Part shown: positions 1-6,349 of the stretch, one piece after another | How the letters are laid out: each line of letters starts with the position of its first letter | Position numbering within the stretch: the stretch's first letter is position 1 | From: NCEH01 sp043195125 | Lineage (GTDB): Bacteria > Pseudomonadota > Alphaproteobacteria > Rhizobiales > Xanthobacteraceae | Assembly: GCF_043195125.1 (NCBI RefSeq) | Contig: NZ_JBAFWR010000001.1 | Reading direction: 5' to 3' (one strand) | DNA length: 64,000 nucleotides | The notes under the pieces: generated by a model | The model's input: the letters and a program-made list of their open reading frames with translations, nothing else | Databases searched by the model: none | What the model was told of the DNA's origin: nothing | Translations under genes and position numbers: made by a program

Positions 1-146
1 GGCGCGTGCCGCCGCTGCGAAGTTGCCGGGAGCGCTAAGGGCGTGATCCCACGGGACCGACAGGCTTCCCGCCGCCGCCCTCGCAGAGACGCGGGGCCCG
101 TTGTGGTCGGTCGGAACCAGGAAGCGCGTAACGATTGCTTGCATCG

Positions 147-350
147 TCAGCCCTCCCAGCCTTCCCAGCCGATCGCGGGCTTGGTGCCCTTGCGCGGCCG
201 AACATTCCGAACCAGCCGGTAGGTCATCCGCCACACCACAGGCGCAGCCCATGCGAGCCAAGCCGGGAGGCGGAAGACAGTCCGCCCCGTGTAGCAATCG
301 AAGAACTCGACGCGGCCTTTCGGACCGCACCGCTCATAGTCAAGGATCAT
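147..350 (-). CDS. hypothetical small phage protein (67 aa)
   Basis: Unrecognised protein in the leftmost prophage genes, beyond the fused genome ends. The ATG at 350 is preceded by an AGGA ribosome site at a good distance. The protein is mixed charged and aromatic, with one moderately hydrophobic stretch around residues 28-40 (LPAWLAWAAPVV) followed by a basic tail. By T7 logic this lies in the early region read by the host polymerase. It follows the 65-aa gene at 590-393 on the same strand, with a palindromic candidate operator between them. Confidence 0.55.
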   Translation of the reverse strand: MILDYERCGPKGRVEFFDCYTGRTVFRLPAWLAWAAPVVWRMTYRLVRNVRPRKGTKPAIGWEGWEG

Positions 351-373
351 GTCTTTGTCCTGGTTTGTCGTTA

Positions 374-389
374 ATACGCTTTCGCGTAC
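374..389. promoter_or_regulatory. 16-bp near-palindrome, candidate operator (copy 1 of 3)
   Basis: The sequence ATACGC-TTTC-GCGTAC lies in the 42-bp gap between two small minus-strand genes. Sites with the same 6-4-6 layout and the same GCGTAC right half occur at 36672-36687 and 39193-39208. This is directly visible; the operator role is inferred. Confidence 0.5.
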
Positions 390-392
390 ATT

Positions 393-590
393 TTAGGCAA
401 ACTGCCACGCGCCAAGCGGCTCTTTCATCATGACCACATAGCCCTGCGACACGCACCCGTCCGGCTCCCGGCGCGTTGCCCGCTCGACCGCAACGGCGGC
501 AAGCTTGCGCTGCGCCACCACATCGGCCTTGCGGCGTTCCGCGCCGTCCCGGCTGATAAACAGATCAACCATTCCGTGAACTCTCACCAT
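393..590 (-). CDS. hypothetical small phage protein (65 aa)
   Basis: Unrecognised protein. The start at 590 is supported by a strong GGAGG Shine-Dalgarno five bases upstream. The middle is basic and Arg/Ala-rich, and the C-terminus is more hydrophobic. It is the first gene after the hairpin-rich 0.6-1.4 kb stretch, which suggests it is an early gene of the lytic transcript. Stop codon TAA. Confidence 0.6.
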   Translation of the reverse strand: MVRVHGMVDLFISRDGAERRKADVVAQRKLAAVAVERATRREPDGCVSQGYVVMMKEPLGAWQFA

Positions 591-607
591 CCACGCCTCC
601 TAGTGTT

Positions 608-691
608 GGGGATGCAGAAGCCGCGCCAGTCACGCCGCTTGTGCATCCCCAGCGCGGCGCCCGCTAGATCGTGTCTAGGTTCGGGCGCCGC
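608..691 (-). promoter_or_regulatory. two tandem strong hairpins in the leader of the 65-aa gene
   Basis: GGGGATGCA (608-616) pairs perfectly with TGCATCCCC (642-650). Three bases on, GCGGCGCCCG (654-663) pairs with CGGGCGCCGC (682-691), and the inner CTAGA/TCTAG (664-668/674-678) extends the second stem. There is no U-run on either side, so simple intrinsic termination is unlikely. RNA processing sites of the RNase III kind, which punctuate T7 early mRNA, are one possible role. Confidence 0.6.
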
Positions 692-1448
692 ATAGGGATT
701 GTGTTCATTTTCAAATATTTGTGCCGTTTGGGGGACGTCCTGTCCCTCACCATCTAGCCGGTTCCTCTAGCGTTCCGGGGTGCTAATCCCGTCCCGTCTA
801 GTCCGGCCACCTTCTCGCGTCCTAGGCGAGTCAGCGGCTTTGATGCATCCCACACGCTACCTGTTACCCTTCGCTCACCTCCCGTCCGCATCGCGTCCGG
901 TTCGGCGACGGCATAAGCCGCTCGCTATCTCTCGCAGGCATCCCGTGTATGGGACCACCGACACGCTATGGCAGGGGCTTGGCCTATCGTCTTCCCAAGC
1001 TAACGGCGCCCCCGTCTTGCAAGACGGTTCGTGCTGCATGTGCGCCGGACGGTTTTCGGACCGTCATTCCGTGCCCTAGGTGCGGCCCTAGGGCTTGCCT
1101 TTAAGTCGTTCTTTGGTGTTCGCCCTGTTTCTAGTGTGTGTCGTTATAGCGGGTTCTTTGTGCTGCTTTGCGTCTTCGTGGCCTCTAGGCCAGATCAGCT
1201 TGCGGCGCCGTGTCCCCGTTCGATGGAAACCACTCTATTCTGAGATACGCAGGAATGTCTAGTCCCTTTTTGCGTACAATCCAGAAAAAGTTTCCTCGAC
1301 CTTCACCCTATCCAGATGGCCGGCGCATCCTCCTGCGCCCTGCGGCCTCCTCCTCACTCTCGCGTCGTGGCCATGTCCACAAGCGCACTACGGAAGGGCG
1401 AGCGTCCCGCCCTTCGATGGTGCCCTAGCAGGGTGCGGGGTTTCCCCC
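692..1448. other. gene-free, hairpin-rich stretch near the fused phage ends
   Basis: No convincing gene was found on either strand in about 750 bases. It holds a perfect 16-bp palindrome CCGTCTTGCAAGACGG at 1012-1027, a second hairpin GACGGT/ACCGTC at 1048-1065, a GAAGGGCG/CGCCCTTC hairpin near 1392-1415, and an unusual number of CTAG tetramers. An A/T-rich spot (near 705-720) breaks an otherwise GC-rich context. In T7 the corresponding place carries the terminal repeat and early host promoters; I cannot place either precisely here. Confidence 0.5.
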
Positions 1449-1598
1449 TCACCACTCCATTGCCTCTTCCCACTCCTCCCATGCCTCCCGCGCCTCGGTC
1501 ATCGCCGCGTCAGGGATATCCACCATTGCCGCCGCCGTTTCGAAGTCAAAGGCGCCATTCCAAAGGTCCGCAAGGTCGCTGCGCTGCTTCTCGGTCAT
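1449..1598 (-). CDS. small acidic phage protein (49 aa)
   Basis: A clean short reading frame. It starts at ATG 1598 behind an AGGA site nine bases upstream and ends with TGA at 1449. The product starts MTEKQRSDLADLWNGAFDF and ends in a Trp/Glu-rich tail (AWEEWEEAMEW), so it is strongly acidic and probably helical. It is 49 bp downstream of the 53-aa gene, forming a two-gene unit. Small acidic proteins of early phage regions often bind host enzymes, but no function can be assigned. Confidence 0.6.
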   Translation of the reverse strand: MTEKQRSDLADLWNGAFDFETAAAMVDIPDAAMTEAREAWEEWEEAMEW

Positions 1599-1647
1599 GT
1601 CACTGTGTCCTGCTTTCAGGGGTTCGGGTGGTGAGTGGCGGGAGGGT

Positions 1648-1809
1648 TCACCCCTCCTCGCCTCTTCTGCCCTCGCCCTGCGCCTCCCGCGCCTTGCGAG
1701 CCTCTTGTCGTGCCGCGTACCGCGCTTCCGCCTCTGCCCATGTGTCGCTCACGGTGTGGAAGGTGTTCCCGAGAGTCCTGCGGTTCCTAGGGGTTTGGGT
1801 GGTGGTCAT
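1648..1809 (-). CDS. small basic phage protein (53 aa)
   Basis: A short frame with ATG at 1809, a GGAG site eight bases upstream, and stop TGA at 1648. The product starts MTTTQTPRNRRTLGNTFHTV and continues as an Arg/Ala/Glu-rich helix with a charged Gly-rich end. It is not recognised. It precedes the 49-aa acidic gene on the same strand. A repeated TGTCTAGTCC block lies about 55 bp upstream (1864-1873), a possible control element for this pair. Confidence 0.6.
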   Translation of the reverse strand: MTTTQTPRNRRTLGNTFHTVSDTWAEAEARYAARQEARKAREAQGEGRRGEEG

Positions 1810-1962
1810 TGGTGTGTCTCCGTCTCGTTCGATGAACCCAATCTAGAGACTGTCCCCAAAACTGTCTAGTCCTCTTTTGCGGACCAACTGAGAAAATCGA
1901 CGGAACGCGGCAGAAACCGTTGGCGTTGCTAGGTTCCAAGCCCCAAGAAATCTTCTAGAGCC

Positions 1963-1971
1963 TGTGGATAA
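1963..1971 (-). promoter_or_regulatory. perfect DnaA box (TTATCCACA)
   Basis: TGTGGATAA on the plus strand, i.e. TTATCCACA on the minus strand, matches the consensus DnaA box exactly. It sits within 60 bp of the first of three long direct repeats. A second perfect box is at 21705-21713 beside the plus-strand regulator gene. Confidence 0.6.
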
Positions 1972-2019
1972 CTCGGCAGGAGGGCAAAAACACTGATCCG
2001 AAAACAGACGGCAAAACGA

Positions 2020-2235
2020 GCGCGAACGGCAAACCACGGGCGCGGGAGCGCATCACGGGTGCGCGAACGGCAAACCACGGGCGCGAGGGTGAGCCGGGAG
2101 GAGGAGCAGCGATATCATATCCGTGGAAAACCCTGCAGCCACAACGGTTTGCGGTGGGTCGGTGGCAGGTTCCGGTGACAGACGCCTCGCGCGGCTAGCA
2201 ACTATCACGGGCGCGAACGGCAAACCACAGGCGCA
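2020..2235. repeat. three iteron-like 25-bp direct repeats
   Basis: The unit GCGCGAACGGCAAACCACGG followed by GCGCG occurs at 2020-2044 and 2061-2085. It occurs with two changes at 2211-2235. Copies two and three are also preceded by ATCACGGG. The first two start 41 bp apart. Long direct repeats beside a DnaA box resemble replication-origin iterons. They lie next to the right-end promoter-like element, where T7 has phiOR. Confidence 0.7.
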
Positions 2236-2312
2236 CGGGCACGTCGTAGGCGCGACGCGCGAGGGGGGCACGGGGGGTCCGCGCCTGTGCTTTATTCATC
2301 GAGAGGGCTTCA

Positions 2313-2331
2313 CAGATTTCCCCCAAATCTG
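2313..2331. terminator. hairpin CAGATTT-CCCCC-AAATCTG
   Basis: A perfect 7-bp stem with a 5-base loop, in the gene-free stretch left of the right-end promoter-like element. There is no clear U-run outside the stem, so a terminator role is only one option. Confidence 0.35.
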
Positions 2332-2476
2332 CCCACCTCCTCAAGAGCCCCAGGGAGCCCGTGGAGAGGGGGATGGTCCTCTTCTCCTACGGGTCCCTGA
2401 ATGGCTCCTGAAGATGCTGGAAGACTCTAGAAGATACTCCTAGATATATCCTACATAGAGGCAACCCGGCAGAGCC

Positions 2477-2500
2477 ATGCTCTGGTGCAACCTAAGCCCC
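2477..2500 (-). promoter_or_regulatory. candidate phage-RNAP promoter, copy 1 (right end, phiOR-like)
   Basis: The minus-strand element GGGGCTTAGGTTGCACCAGA followed by GCAT is identical over 24 bp to the element at 26440-26463 and close to that at 36638-36658. It lies past TerL in transcription order, the position of phiOR in T7, where the promoter feeds the genome end and primes replication. The promoter role is inferred from repetition and position. Confidence 0.65.
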
Positions 2501-2555
2501 CTGCCCCGTGGACAATCCCCAATAGGCGGGCTACCTCCACCTCCCTCGTTCGAGG

Positions 2556-2768
2556 ATGGAGGTATCGGTGGGTTTCTCGTCAGTCGGGTTGAAGTGGTGC
2601 TTCATTGCTGGGTCTGCGGCTTTGCTCCTTATCGGAGGGAAGCTCGATGGTGAGCTGTCTTGGTTCCTGCACCGGCAGGGCATAGACGGTCTTGTGTTCG
2701 ACTTCGCAGCCATCGTCATCCTCTATGCAGTCATGCGGGCTCTTGATGCAGGCCGGAAGGCGAACTAA
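2556..2768 (+). CDS. small membrane protein on the plus strand (70 aa)
   Basis: This frame runs against the lytic genes and converges on TerL. The two stop codons overlap (TAA 2766-2768; TAG on the other strand 2765-2767). The product has two hydrophobic segments, about residues 14-27 (WCFIAGSAALLLIG) and 46-61 (LVFDFAAIVILYAVMR), joined by a polar loop and ending in a basic tail. The start may be ATG 2556 or GTG 2568, the latter with GGAGGT just upstream. Not recognised. Its orientation fits expression in the lysogen, for example in superinfection exclusion, but that is speculative; it could also be non-coding. Confidence 0.45.
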   Translation: MEVSVGFSSVGLKWCFIAGSAALLLIGGKLDGELSWFLHRQGIDGLVFDFAAIVILYAVMRALDAGRKAN

Positions 2769-4516
2769 CGCCCCTGCATCAGCCCAGACGCCCAACGCTC
2801 CTTCATGACCTCCCGGCCCATGGCGTTGTTCAGGAACTTCTCGATCTCCTGGTCGAACAGGTTGTCCTTGTGGGCCAGGGCGGCCTTGTCGGTGTCCTTG
2901 GCCATGACCTTGGCCCAATAGGCCACGGCCCCGGCAACGGCGTCCAGGCGGTCGTCATGGGCCAGGGCGCCCCGCGCCGCAGTGATCCGGGTCATCTGGT
3001 AGAACAGCCGGCAATCCCGCTGGTCGTCGGGGGAATAGTCCTCGGTGGAGCTGTAGTCCTGCTCCACCACGGAGGGGCACACCACCAGCCGGTGCTGGTT
3101 CATGACCGGCTCCAAGGTGTCGATGATGCGGACCTCCTTCTGGTTCCGCGTCCATTCGGCATCCTCGATCCGCACCGGGTAGACCTTCTGCGATACGGAC
3201 TTGAGGAGCGCCGTGAACATGCCGCCGCCGTAGTTGGGCTCGGCCAGGATCACGTTCACCCCCTGCTTGCGGGCGATCATCATGAGGGCGGTCAGGGTGT
3301 CCTCGTCATAGCCACCACCCTTGAAGCCGCCGGCGGCGGTCAGGAACATGCGGCCATGGAGGACCTTCACGACGGCGTAGGCGGTCTCGTCCTTGCCCCG
3401 GCCCGAAGGGTCGATGAACATGGCCGACCCCTCCCACTCGGCGAAGGTGTTGGCGGTCCAGGCCGGCTGGTGGTAGCGGTCGCCGGCCAGACCCACACTG
3501 GGCAGCTCCAGCACCTGCTGCGGTCCGGAAGCCCAGACGAGATCGGTGGGACCACGGAAGGGGTCTAGGGGGAAGACGACGAGATCGCGGAGCTTGAGGG
3601 GATACTTGTCGGCATCGGACAGGCTCGTATCGAGCTGGAACTGCAAGGCGAACCCCGAGCGCCCATAGGAGGCTTCACGCTCCAGCAGGTCCTCGTCGGA
3701 GAACCGGCCGGGGTCGGTGGGCTGACCTTCGAGGTTGGGATCGGTGTCGAGCTTCTCGGAGATGAAGGGGGCGAGCTTGGCCCCATACTTCTCCCGCTTC
3801 TCCGGGGTGGGATAGCGGGCCGGCCAGATGCGGGCCACGTAGCCGCGCTCAGGCAGCTCGTTGTAGAGGCTCTGCTCGGACTGCGGGGTGCCCAGGTAGA
3901 TCACCCGGCCGCCGGGCTTGAGCACCGCGTCGAACTCCTTGACGGTCTCGGCGAGACGATCCCGCAGGGCCTGGGTGGCGGAGTTGTTGGCGACCTCGAT
4001 GTCGTCGGCGACGATCACGTCGGCGCGGGAGCCGGTGAGCTGCCCGGTGATGCCGACGCTCTTCACCGAGGGGGAATGGTCAGGGCGGGCCGGGCCGACG
4101 TCGAAGGCGACCGTGCTCTCGCGCTGGCCGTCGTGGGGCTCCAGGAATTTCAGCACCTCCACCTCTCGGATGAGGCGCAGGGTGAAGACCGAGAAGGCGT
4201 CCGCCCGTTGCTTGGAGGCGGAGACCACCAGGATCTTGAGCTGGGGATTGCAATAGAGCAGCCAGCAGACGAAGGCGGAGGTGATCCAGCTCTTGCCGAC
4301 GCCCCGGAACGCCTCGATCACCAGACGGCGCGGGCCGTGCTGGAGCCAATAGGCGATGTCGTACTGGATCGGCGTCGGGTCGGGGTTGAGGGGAATGATC
4401 CCCGACTTCCAGATCAACCAGAGGAAGTTGCGGAAGTCGGCCTTGAGCGGATCGGCAGGGGTCTTGGACGTGGTCGAAAGCAGATGGCTCCGGGTGGAGC
4501 CGGGGGGCTTGGTCAT
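2765..4516 (-). CDS. terL: terminase large subunit (T7 gp19-like)
   Basis: The packaging motor: an ATPase that drives DNA into the procapsid, with a nuclease that cuts concatemers. The 583-aa product matches the length of T7 gp19. An N-terminal ATPase carries a Walker A-like motif FRGVGKS near residue 75 and a Walker B ADVIVADDIE near 170, followed by the coupling segment VIYLGTPQ. The C-terminal half has the acidic nuclease pattern (FIDPSGRGKDETAY; later HDDRLDAVAGAVAYW). ATG 4516 follows AAGGA closely and overlaps the stop of a 16-codon frame. It is the last gene of the late transcript. Confidence 0.95.
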   Translation of the reverse strand: MTKPPGSTRSHLLSTTSKTPADPLKADFRNFLWLIWKSGIIPLNPDPTPIQYDIAYWLQHGPRRLVIEAFRGVGKSWITSAFVCWLLYCNPQLKILVVSASKQRADAFSVFTLRLIREVEVLKFLEPHDGQRESTVAFDVGPARPDHSPSVKSVGITGQLTGSRADVIVADDIEVANNSATQALRDRLAETVKEFDAVLKPGGRVIYLGTPQSEQSLYNELPERGYVARIWPARYPTPEKREKYGAKLAPFISEKLDTDPNLEGQPTDPGRFSDEDLLEREASYGRSGFALQFQLDTSLSDADKYPLKLRDLVVFPLDPFRGPTDLVWASGPQQVLELPSVGLAGDRYHQPAWTANTFAEWEGSAMFIDPSGRGKDETAYAVVKVLHGRMFLTAAGGFKGGGYDEDTLTALMMIARKQGVNVILAEPNYGGGMFTALLKSVSQKVYPVRIEDAEWTRNQKEVRIIDTLEPVMNQHRLVVCPSVVEQDYSSTEDYSPDDQRDCRLFYQMTRITAARGALAHDDRLDAVAGAVAYWAKVMAKDTDKAALAHKDNLFDQEIEKFLNNAMGREVMKERWASGLMQGR

Positions 4517-4566
4517 CAATCCTTGGGCTGGGCCTGGAGTTGCCAGGGAGAGTCGTGGGCGGCCAT
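4516..4566 (-). CDS. possible 16-aa minicistron coupled to terL
   Basis: A tiny frame (MAAHDSPWQLQAQPKD) with a GGAG site nine bases before its ATG. It ends in TGATG, so its stop overlaps the terL start. Most neighbouring genes are coupled this way. It may be a leader that sets TerL translation, or chance. The remaining bases to 4630 hold nothing else that I can identify. Confidence 0.35.
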   Translation of the reverse strand: MAAHDSPWQLQAQPKD

Positions 4567-4630
4567 CTGAGGCGCTCCGGCTAGGTGTGTAGCCAGAAGC
4601 CCGAACAGCCGCCCACGGACTCGGGAGGAC

Positions 4631-5716
4631 TCAGGGGGTGATTGCGGCGAGGTAGGCGGCGGCCCGCGCAGCATTGCCGGGGTCGTTGGGGTGAATGAGA
4701 TCGCTCATGAAGCCGGCCGCCACGGCATCGGCATAGACGCCGAGGGCGTCGCGATCATCCACATAGCCGCAGCGCCGGGCCATGGCGGTCATCTGGAGCG
4801 CCTTGTCGTAGCCGGCCAGGAAGGTCGTCGCGACGTCCGAGCTGTCGTTGGGGCGCACCAGCAGCACGTCGGTGCCGCCGGCCTGCCACCGGCCGACCAG
4901 CTTGTTGATGCCAAAGCCGTACTTCGCGCCGTCGTCGGTGAGGCGGTCATTCATCCCGGCGTTGAGAATGTAGACGTCAGCCTTGAGCAACTGCGCCCAG
5001 GCGCGGCCCCAGCTATCGTCGAGGCTCGCGTGTTGCGCCAGCGCGGTGGCGGAGATGCCGGCGTTGGAAACCGTGGCGCCGCCGCCATCCAGCAGGAATT
5101 CTGCGCCGAACAGGGTGAACGTGCCGGCGCCTGAATAGATCGCCATGGCGGTCTCGTGGGTGGCGGCCCGGTAGAGATCGACGCTGCACAAGGTGCCGGT
5201 GGGAAAGCGCGTCGTGTCCACGGTCTCACCAATGGCACCCGCGCCGTCCGCCACGGCACCGAAGGAACCGCCGGTGCCCAGCTCGAAATAGATGCGGACG
5301 CGATCCCAGGGAGCGCCGGGATCAAGACCCGCATAGGCGCCCGACACGCCGGTAAAGGTCGTGCCGAGGCCGCACAGGCTATGGGAGCGTGCTCCGCTAT
5401 TCCAGGCGGGATTGCCCACCAGGAAGGCGGAGACCGTGCCGCCGGTGGCGCCGGAATAATAGCCGGCGTTCAGCGCATCGAACCACAGGAGGCCCGGCCC
5501 GCCGTCCCCGAGACGCTCTTTCAAGCCGGCGGCAAGGGGCGTGCGATAGGTGGACAGCGGATCACCACCGCCCGCCGAGAGGCTGTCGATGCCGCAGAAG
5601 ACGCGGAAATATCGGCCGGGCGCAATCTTGGCTCGGGCCAGGGCGGATGTGCGGCCCGCCATGTCCTGGGCGGTGACGGCGGTATAGATCGTCGAGGAGA
5701 TGGGAAGATCTGCCAT
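4631..5716 (-). CDS. SGNH/GDSL-type hydrolase, probable tail or spike esterase
   Basis: A 361-aa protein with the three blocks of the SGNH fold: an N-terminal block I (CGIDSLSAGGGDPL, near residue 40; Ser nucleophile in DSLS), a central block with Asn (LNAGMNDR, near 250) and the C-terminal Asp-x-x-His block (SDLIHPND, near 338). The family hydrolyses ester bonds, and phage versions deacetylate surface polysaccharide. It lies between TerS and TerL, start overlapping the 53-aa gene. The first block lacks the canonical GDS (GIDS here). Whether it is virion-bound cannot be told from sequence. Confidence 0.7.
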   Translation of the reverse strand: MADLPISSTIYTAVTAQDMAGRTSALARAKIAPGRYFRVFCGIDSLSAGGGDPLSTYRTPLAAGLKERLGDGGPGLLWFDALNAGYYSGATGGTVSAFLVGNPAWNSGARSHSLCGLGTTFTGVSGAYAGLDPGAPWDRVRIYFELGTGGSFGAVADGAGAIGETVDTTRFPTGTLCSVDLYRAATHETAMAIYSGAGTFTLFGAEFLLDGGGATVSNAGISATALAQHASLDDSWGRAWAQLLKADVYILNAGMNDRLTDDGAKYGFGINKLVGRWQAGGTDVLLVRPNDSSDVATTFLAGYDKALQMTAMARRCGYVDDRDALGVYADAVAAGFMSDLIHPNDPGNAARAAAYLAAITP

Positions 5717-5877
5717 CAGCCTTTCTCTTTGAAATGGACGAAGCCGATGGGTGGCTTCTTGGTCACCCGGCGCGGCTGCTCGGAGAGCGTGAAGAGCGAG
5801 CCGGAGCCGAGGCAGGGGTTGTAGGTGTCCTGCGTCGGCAAGGTGCCGGGCACGGAGGACGGAGGCGAGGCTTCCAT
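5716..5877 (-). CDS. hypothetical small phage protein (53 aa)
   Basis: A short frame coupled at both ends. Its ATG at 5877 overlaps the TGA of terS, and its TGA overlaps the ATG of the SGNH gene (TGATG at each junction). The product is Ser/Pro-rich at the N-terminus (MEASPPSSVPGTLPTQDTYN) and basic at the C-terminus (RRVTKKPPIGFVHFKEKG). Phage structural clusters often carry such short linker proteins before TerL or tail genes; no function is proposed. Confidence 0.65.
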   Translation of the reverse strand: MEASPPSSVPGTLPTQDTYNPCLGSGSLFTLSEQPRRVTKKPPIGFVHFKEKG

Positions 5878-6107
5878 CAGTCGATGATGTCGGGGTCGGA
5901 AGGCGCGGCCTGAAACGGCAGGAGGGCGGAGAGGCGGTCTTCCATCTCCACGGCGTCCTTGCTGCGGGCGTCCACGCCATTGTCCTTGAGCATGCGCACG
6001 GCTGCGGCAATGTCGCCGGAGGTGGCCTCGCCGCTCTTGATGCGGCTCATCAGCTCACGGACAACAACGCCGTGGAGTTCTTCGAGGAGGTTAGCGTCGG
6101 CCTTCAT
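5877..6107 (-). CDS. terS: terminase small subunit (T7 gp18-like)
   Basis: The DNA-recognition partner of TerL. The 76-aa product is close in size to T7 gp18 (about 89 aa). It has the typical helical N-terminus (LLEELHGVVVRELMSRIKSG) followed by DIAAAVRMLKDNGVDA, the pattern of small terminase subunits of this phage group. The start overlaps the stop of the upstream membrane protein gene (TGATG). Position after the tail genes and before TerL agrees with T7. Confidence 0.85.
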   Translation of the reverse strand: MKADANLLEELHGVVVRELMSRIKSGEATSGDIAAAVRMLKDNGVDARSKDAVEMEDRLSALLPFQAAPSDPDIID

Positions 6108-6340
6108 CAGACGATGCGGCTCAGGATGGCGCGGAGGTCGAGGAAGCTGGAGGCGATCCAGGCGACCGCCGCAGCGGCGCCCGTGATGTACCATTGGCGG
6201 CGTTCCAGGGTGGCGATGCGCTCGTCCTGGGATGCGAGGCGCGTCTCGATGCGCTCGGCGGTTTCAGCGATGGAGTCAACCTTGCCCTCCAGGCGACCGA
6301 GATCGCGATGGAGGCCGAGGTCGCTCGGGTCAGCAGACAT
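6107..6340 (-). CDS. small coiled-coil/TM protein in the T7 holin (gp17.5) position
   Basis: A 77-aa protein. Residues 12-48 are a charged, probably coiled-coil helix (LGRLEGKVDSIAETAERIET). They are followed by a single hydrophobic segment (WYITGAAAAVAWIASSFL) and a short basic tail. In T7 the class II holin gp17.5 lies exactly here, between the tail fibre gene and gene 18. Holin is therefore plausible, but with only one TM segment and a recognisable lysis cassette elsewhere, a structural membrane protein is an alternative. Confidence 0.6.
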   Translation of the reverse strand: MSADPSDLGLHRDLGRLEGKVDSIAETAERIETRLASQDERIATLERRQWYITGAAAAVAWIASSFLDLRAILSRIV

Positions 6341-6349
6341 GGTTCACTC

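Noticed and set aside
960..1070. A phage tRNA around the hairpins at 1012-1065
   Set aside because: No T arm (GGTTCGAATCC-like), acceptor pairing or D arm can be built on either strand.
2053..2271. Minus-strand 72-aa frame over the iteron repeats
   Set aside because: Its sequence is mainly the translated repeat (RARGLPFA-like), with no ribosome site; repeat DNA is the simpler explanation.
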